From Argopecten irradians (taxonomy: Eukaryota > Mollusca > Bivalvia > Pectinida > Pectinidae), in assembly GCF_041381155.1 (NCBI RefSeq), contig NC_091137.1, positions 14,503,765 to 14,567,764 of the forward strand: 64,000 bases of DNA, read 5' to 3'. A program made the position numbers and the translations under genes. Shown here piece by piece: positions 61,137 through 64,000 of this stretch. Each line of letters starts with the position of its first letter. The first letter of the stretch is position 1. The notes beneath the pieces were generated by a model. The model was not told where the DNA came from. It saw only the letters and a list, made by a program, of their open reading frames with translations, and made no database searches.

Positions 61137-61949
61137 CTGAAATACATACATAAAATAGTCAAGCCAGGCTCATTCTGGAATATTTATCAGAACTAGTTCA
61201 AACTGTTTTCCCCTCTTAGACATCAAAATATCTCAATGTTTGATGAATGTGATGTCTCCGTGATGAGTAGATGTTACGAAGAAAATCAAATTATTTAGGT
61301 CATCAAAATAAGTTCAAATTCCTTTAATTTGAAATTTTAATACTTTTCATGTCATCCTTGATATTTTAATGGATATTTAACAGGTGTATTAAATAAGATG
61401 AAATACCAGTAGTTTTTACTACTGATGAGAGAACAAATACCGTCATACCAGCTTAAAAAAAAATCTTTATTGATTTTTCAAAAACACAACACAAAAAATG
61501 AGACATTTTTTTTCACTTGTTTTTTGGACAAAATTACAAAATTCTATACAATTTTTATAGTTTCTTATTAATTGTTAGCCACTGTTTTTTTCTGATGTGG
61601 ATTTAATTTATGGTTTGGAGGAATTATTTTCTAACACAGAAAAATAAAAGTTGCCTTTATAGATACCAATACAAACGATAAACCAACAATAAGCATGCTT
61701 GATGATTAGTTCAGTTTAAAATAAATGTGTCATCGGGCAAAATGATGCCTGAACCTGTTTATCATTTTTCACATACAAAACAATGTTAAAAGTAGAAATC
61801 TATCTGCTATTCCTATCCTAAACAATAAGCTTAAGCAATGTATTTTTTTCTTTTTAGTTGAATCTGCGATAGTTGGTGCCAAATCATGATATTTAGTCGT
61901 TGTTATTCTAGATGATTATAAAATTCTGACATATTTCCCCTCTAACATT
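61137..61949 (-). other. ETS gene intron, AT-rich part
   Basis: Intron sequence upstream of the ETS-domain exon; nothing else recognised. Confidence 0.5.
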
Positions 61950-62420
61950 ACCAATTCCAGCGATACAGGTAGGTACTCGGGATACAAACAAGGTATAATC
62001 ATTACGGGCCATCACGATGATAGGCTCGATTTTTTATCACCGAACAAAGCCTACTAAAATGAGTGTAAGCGACACCGTCCTATTGCGGTGGTCCTTATAA
62101 AGCTGTGTTAATGTTAGGGGCTACAGTTACAAAGGTAAGTGGGCCTGTATTCGAATGTCGCCGATGATTAGCGGTAATGTTGACTGGCTACAAATTAACC
62201 TTGCCAATTAATAGCGTTATCTGCCGGCATCACCTGATACATTTAATCAATGACAGCACTTGATCTTTCGACACTGGCCTATAGTAAAGGCACCAGTACT
62301 TGGTTAATCTCCATCAATATTGATGTAACACTGATGTAAGGACAACGTGAAGGGTCCGCCTCAGAAAACAAACGATCGGGGCTATTAATATAGACTATAT
62401 TGCTGTGATTCGAAATTAAA
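61950..62420. promoter_or_regulatory. Candidate cis-regulatory block in the ETS gene intron
   Basis: A stretch of about 470 bp with higher GC and complexity than its surroundings, no open frame, and clustered homeodomain-type cores (GATGATTAGCGGTAAT, CCAATTAATAGC, TTTAATCAATGACAG). The location in an intron of a developmental transcription factor makes an enhancer plausible. This is inference from composition and motifs only. Confidence 0.25.
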
Positions 62421-64000
62421 TGATCAAATTAAGGTATTCTTTCACCTTATTCCTATTTGAGAGCATGATAAAAATCCAAACAAAATAAAATGGAAAAAAA
62501 AATGTTCAGAAAAAGGTATTGATTGTGTTTTGTGATATGAGAATATTAAGATTTAGATGTTTAGATATGTAGGGAGGTGTGGTTGAATGAGTAATGATTA
62601 ATGAATAATGATATGCATTTTTGCCACATATAGACATATCAAGAGTTCACCTAGGTAAATGAAATATATGGAACATAAAAAACAAATAGGACACAAATGA
62701 TGAACAGATTGTGCGCTTGTGAAGTCGAGTATCATCAATCGTGATGAACTGTCCAACATCGCTACTGATATCATATCAATTGATCACATGACATCAGAAG
62801 TGATAACTGGATCTCCAGTACGACCACCTAATTTGCAAGTTTCTAAGGCTTCATTTGATTGGCCCACTGGTCAACAACACAGGAGACGTACCAGCACTAG
62901 ACAGCGCTATACTTAAGAAGCCAACATAATTCCTGCCGCGTGTTGACTATCCAGTCCTCTTCGTTTTTATTCTCTCGACATCGATGCCGATCATATGCAA
63001 CAACAAAAGATGGCCATAAATAAACTTTCATTAATAGATGCCTTACGTTAATGTTGATGGGACAAAATTGAAACTGTCTCGGGAAAAAACTCCCACTGAA
63101 GACGAAGAGTGTGCTAATAAAATATTTCCTTGAGCTTCCACAGTGTGTTTTCTATTACAAAACAGGTATCATATTATTTTTACAATAGCGTGTTGTCTTT
63201 GACTCTTGAAGTTACAATAGCATAAATGGAATCATACTTTGCATTTTAAGATAAAATTAAACTTGTTGCAACGGCTGACCGAAAACCTTCAGTCAGACCG
63301 AAAAAATGGCAGACAAAATTCAATAAATCTTGAGTATAACAACAACGTTGCTCCTTTATGTGAATCCCTAGGCTCCCCTCAGCTGGTAAGATTGGACCTT
63401 AATTGGTGAAAAAGGGCCCAAACAGATGCTAGCCCCTGTATTAACAATGCGTGGCGAGGATTCCTCTCCATACTTTGATACATGGCCTCTAGGGTATTTC
63501 TACAATTTTTATGTCAATTCTTTTGCATTAGTTTCGCATTATTTACAGCCGAATTTTACGAAAACATCACTCCCTATAATATTTCATCCTTACGAATATT
63601 GATAAACAACATTAAATCAGAAAATAAAAACGACGTATATACAATTTTGATGCATGCTTGCTTCGCGCCGCTTCATAAACGTCTATATCTGCTGAGACAG
63701 TCAATGCTAAATAAAAGCAATAAAAAATAGAATACATTTGATCTTCTCTACATTATATAACCGTTTAAACCATAAATTACGGAGTGTACAAGCACAATCA
63801 TTCAGATTTATATTCGAGATGATTGTTCCTTGCGTTATAGATATATTATATGATTATGAAATGTTCATGTAAAATTCATTTGAAATTTGATTTAAAAAGA
63901 AAATTATATTTAAAGGTACATTATGAAACATTCATCGCAGGGCAATCACACGAAACATCTATATTACACATGTACGAGGCCATTCTGATTGTTCCCTATT
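62421..64000. other. ETS gene intron continuing to window end
   Basis: No further ETS-gene exon is recognisable. Frames at 62719-62916 and 63482-63730 have no motif I know and are not called. Confidence 0.4.

Noticed and set aside
62719-62916. 65-codon plus-strand frame with a basic end
   Set aside because: The frame follows a slightly GC-richer stretch inside the ETS gene intron; no family, no splice sites.
1-64000. tRNA or rRNA genes
   Set aside because: I looked for a B-box (GGTTCGAATC-like) with a matching A-box and for conserved rRNA words and saw none; only the SINE head is distantly tRNA-like.

Overview
The window is AT-rich, intron-rich animal nuclear DNA. Spliced genes with GT/AG introns, a bivalve-type SINE, a broken LINE and several foldback elements point to a lophotrochozoan, most likely a bivalve mollusc. 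The species cannot be named from the sequence alone.

Layout. At 1-773 lie the last two exons of a PHF14-like chromatin reader (+). At 4584-6372 is a complete three-exon claudin/PMP22-type four-helix membrane protein (-), convergent with PHF14. At 6880-9812 is a 5'-truncated, decayed non-LTR retrotransposon, followed by a CT microsatellite and a SINE. From 11793 to 35937 runs a 13-exon gene (+) for a 608-residue single-pass cell-surface protein. It resembles the part of hemicentin/VWA7 proteins that follows their VWA domain, but no VWA domain is present. At 37374-40529 lie two tandem paralogues of an unrecognised small membrane protein (-), one intact and one broken. At 51584-53071 a single long exon (+) encodes a 495-residue polytopic membrane protein made of three diverged copies of one membrane module. 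At 60059-61136 are the last two exons, carrying the ETS domain, of a PEA3-subfamily (ETV1/4/5) transcription factor (-), whose 5' part lies beyond the window.

The most unusual structure is in intron 7 of the hemicentin/VWA7-like gene (14316-31635, 17.3 kb). Its 5' half is a minisatellite of about 180 copies of a 49-bp unit. The unit is the last 24 nt of exon 7 fused to the first 25 nt of the intron, so the authentic 5' splice site has been copied about 180 times. Periods stay close to exact multiples of 49, and variants recur at 25-, 32- and 60-unit spacings (higher-order repeats). The array ends in six 23-bp units from which the exon/donor part is missing. The 3' half of the intron holds two head-to-tail copies of a repetitive element (23862-30663), bounded by an identical 25-bp direct repeat.

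Other points of note are an 11-fold CACGTG E-box minisatellite at 47.1-47.7 kb upstream of the three-module membrane gene, several foldback MITE-like elements, and a 44-bp tandem duplication spanning the stop codon of the claudin-like gene. Short tandem duplications of 34-107 bp recur across the whole window. The remaining long stretches are AT-rich intergenic, intronic or UTR sequence in which I see no supported gene. The genes do not form an obvious shared pathway.
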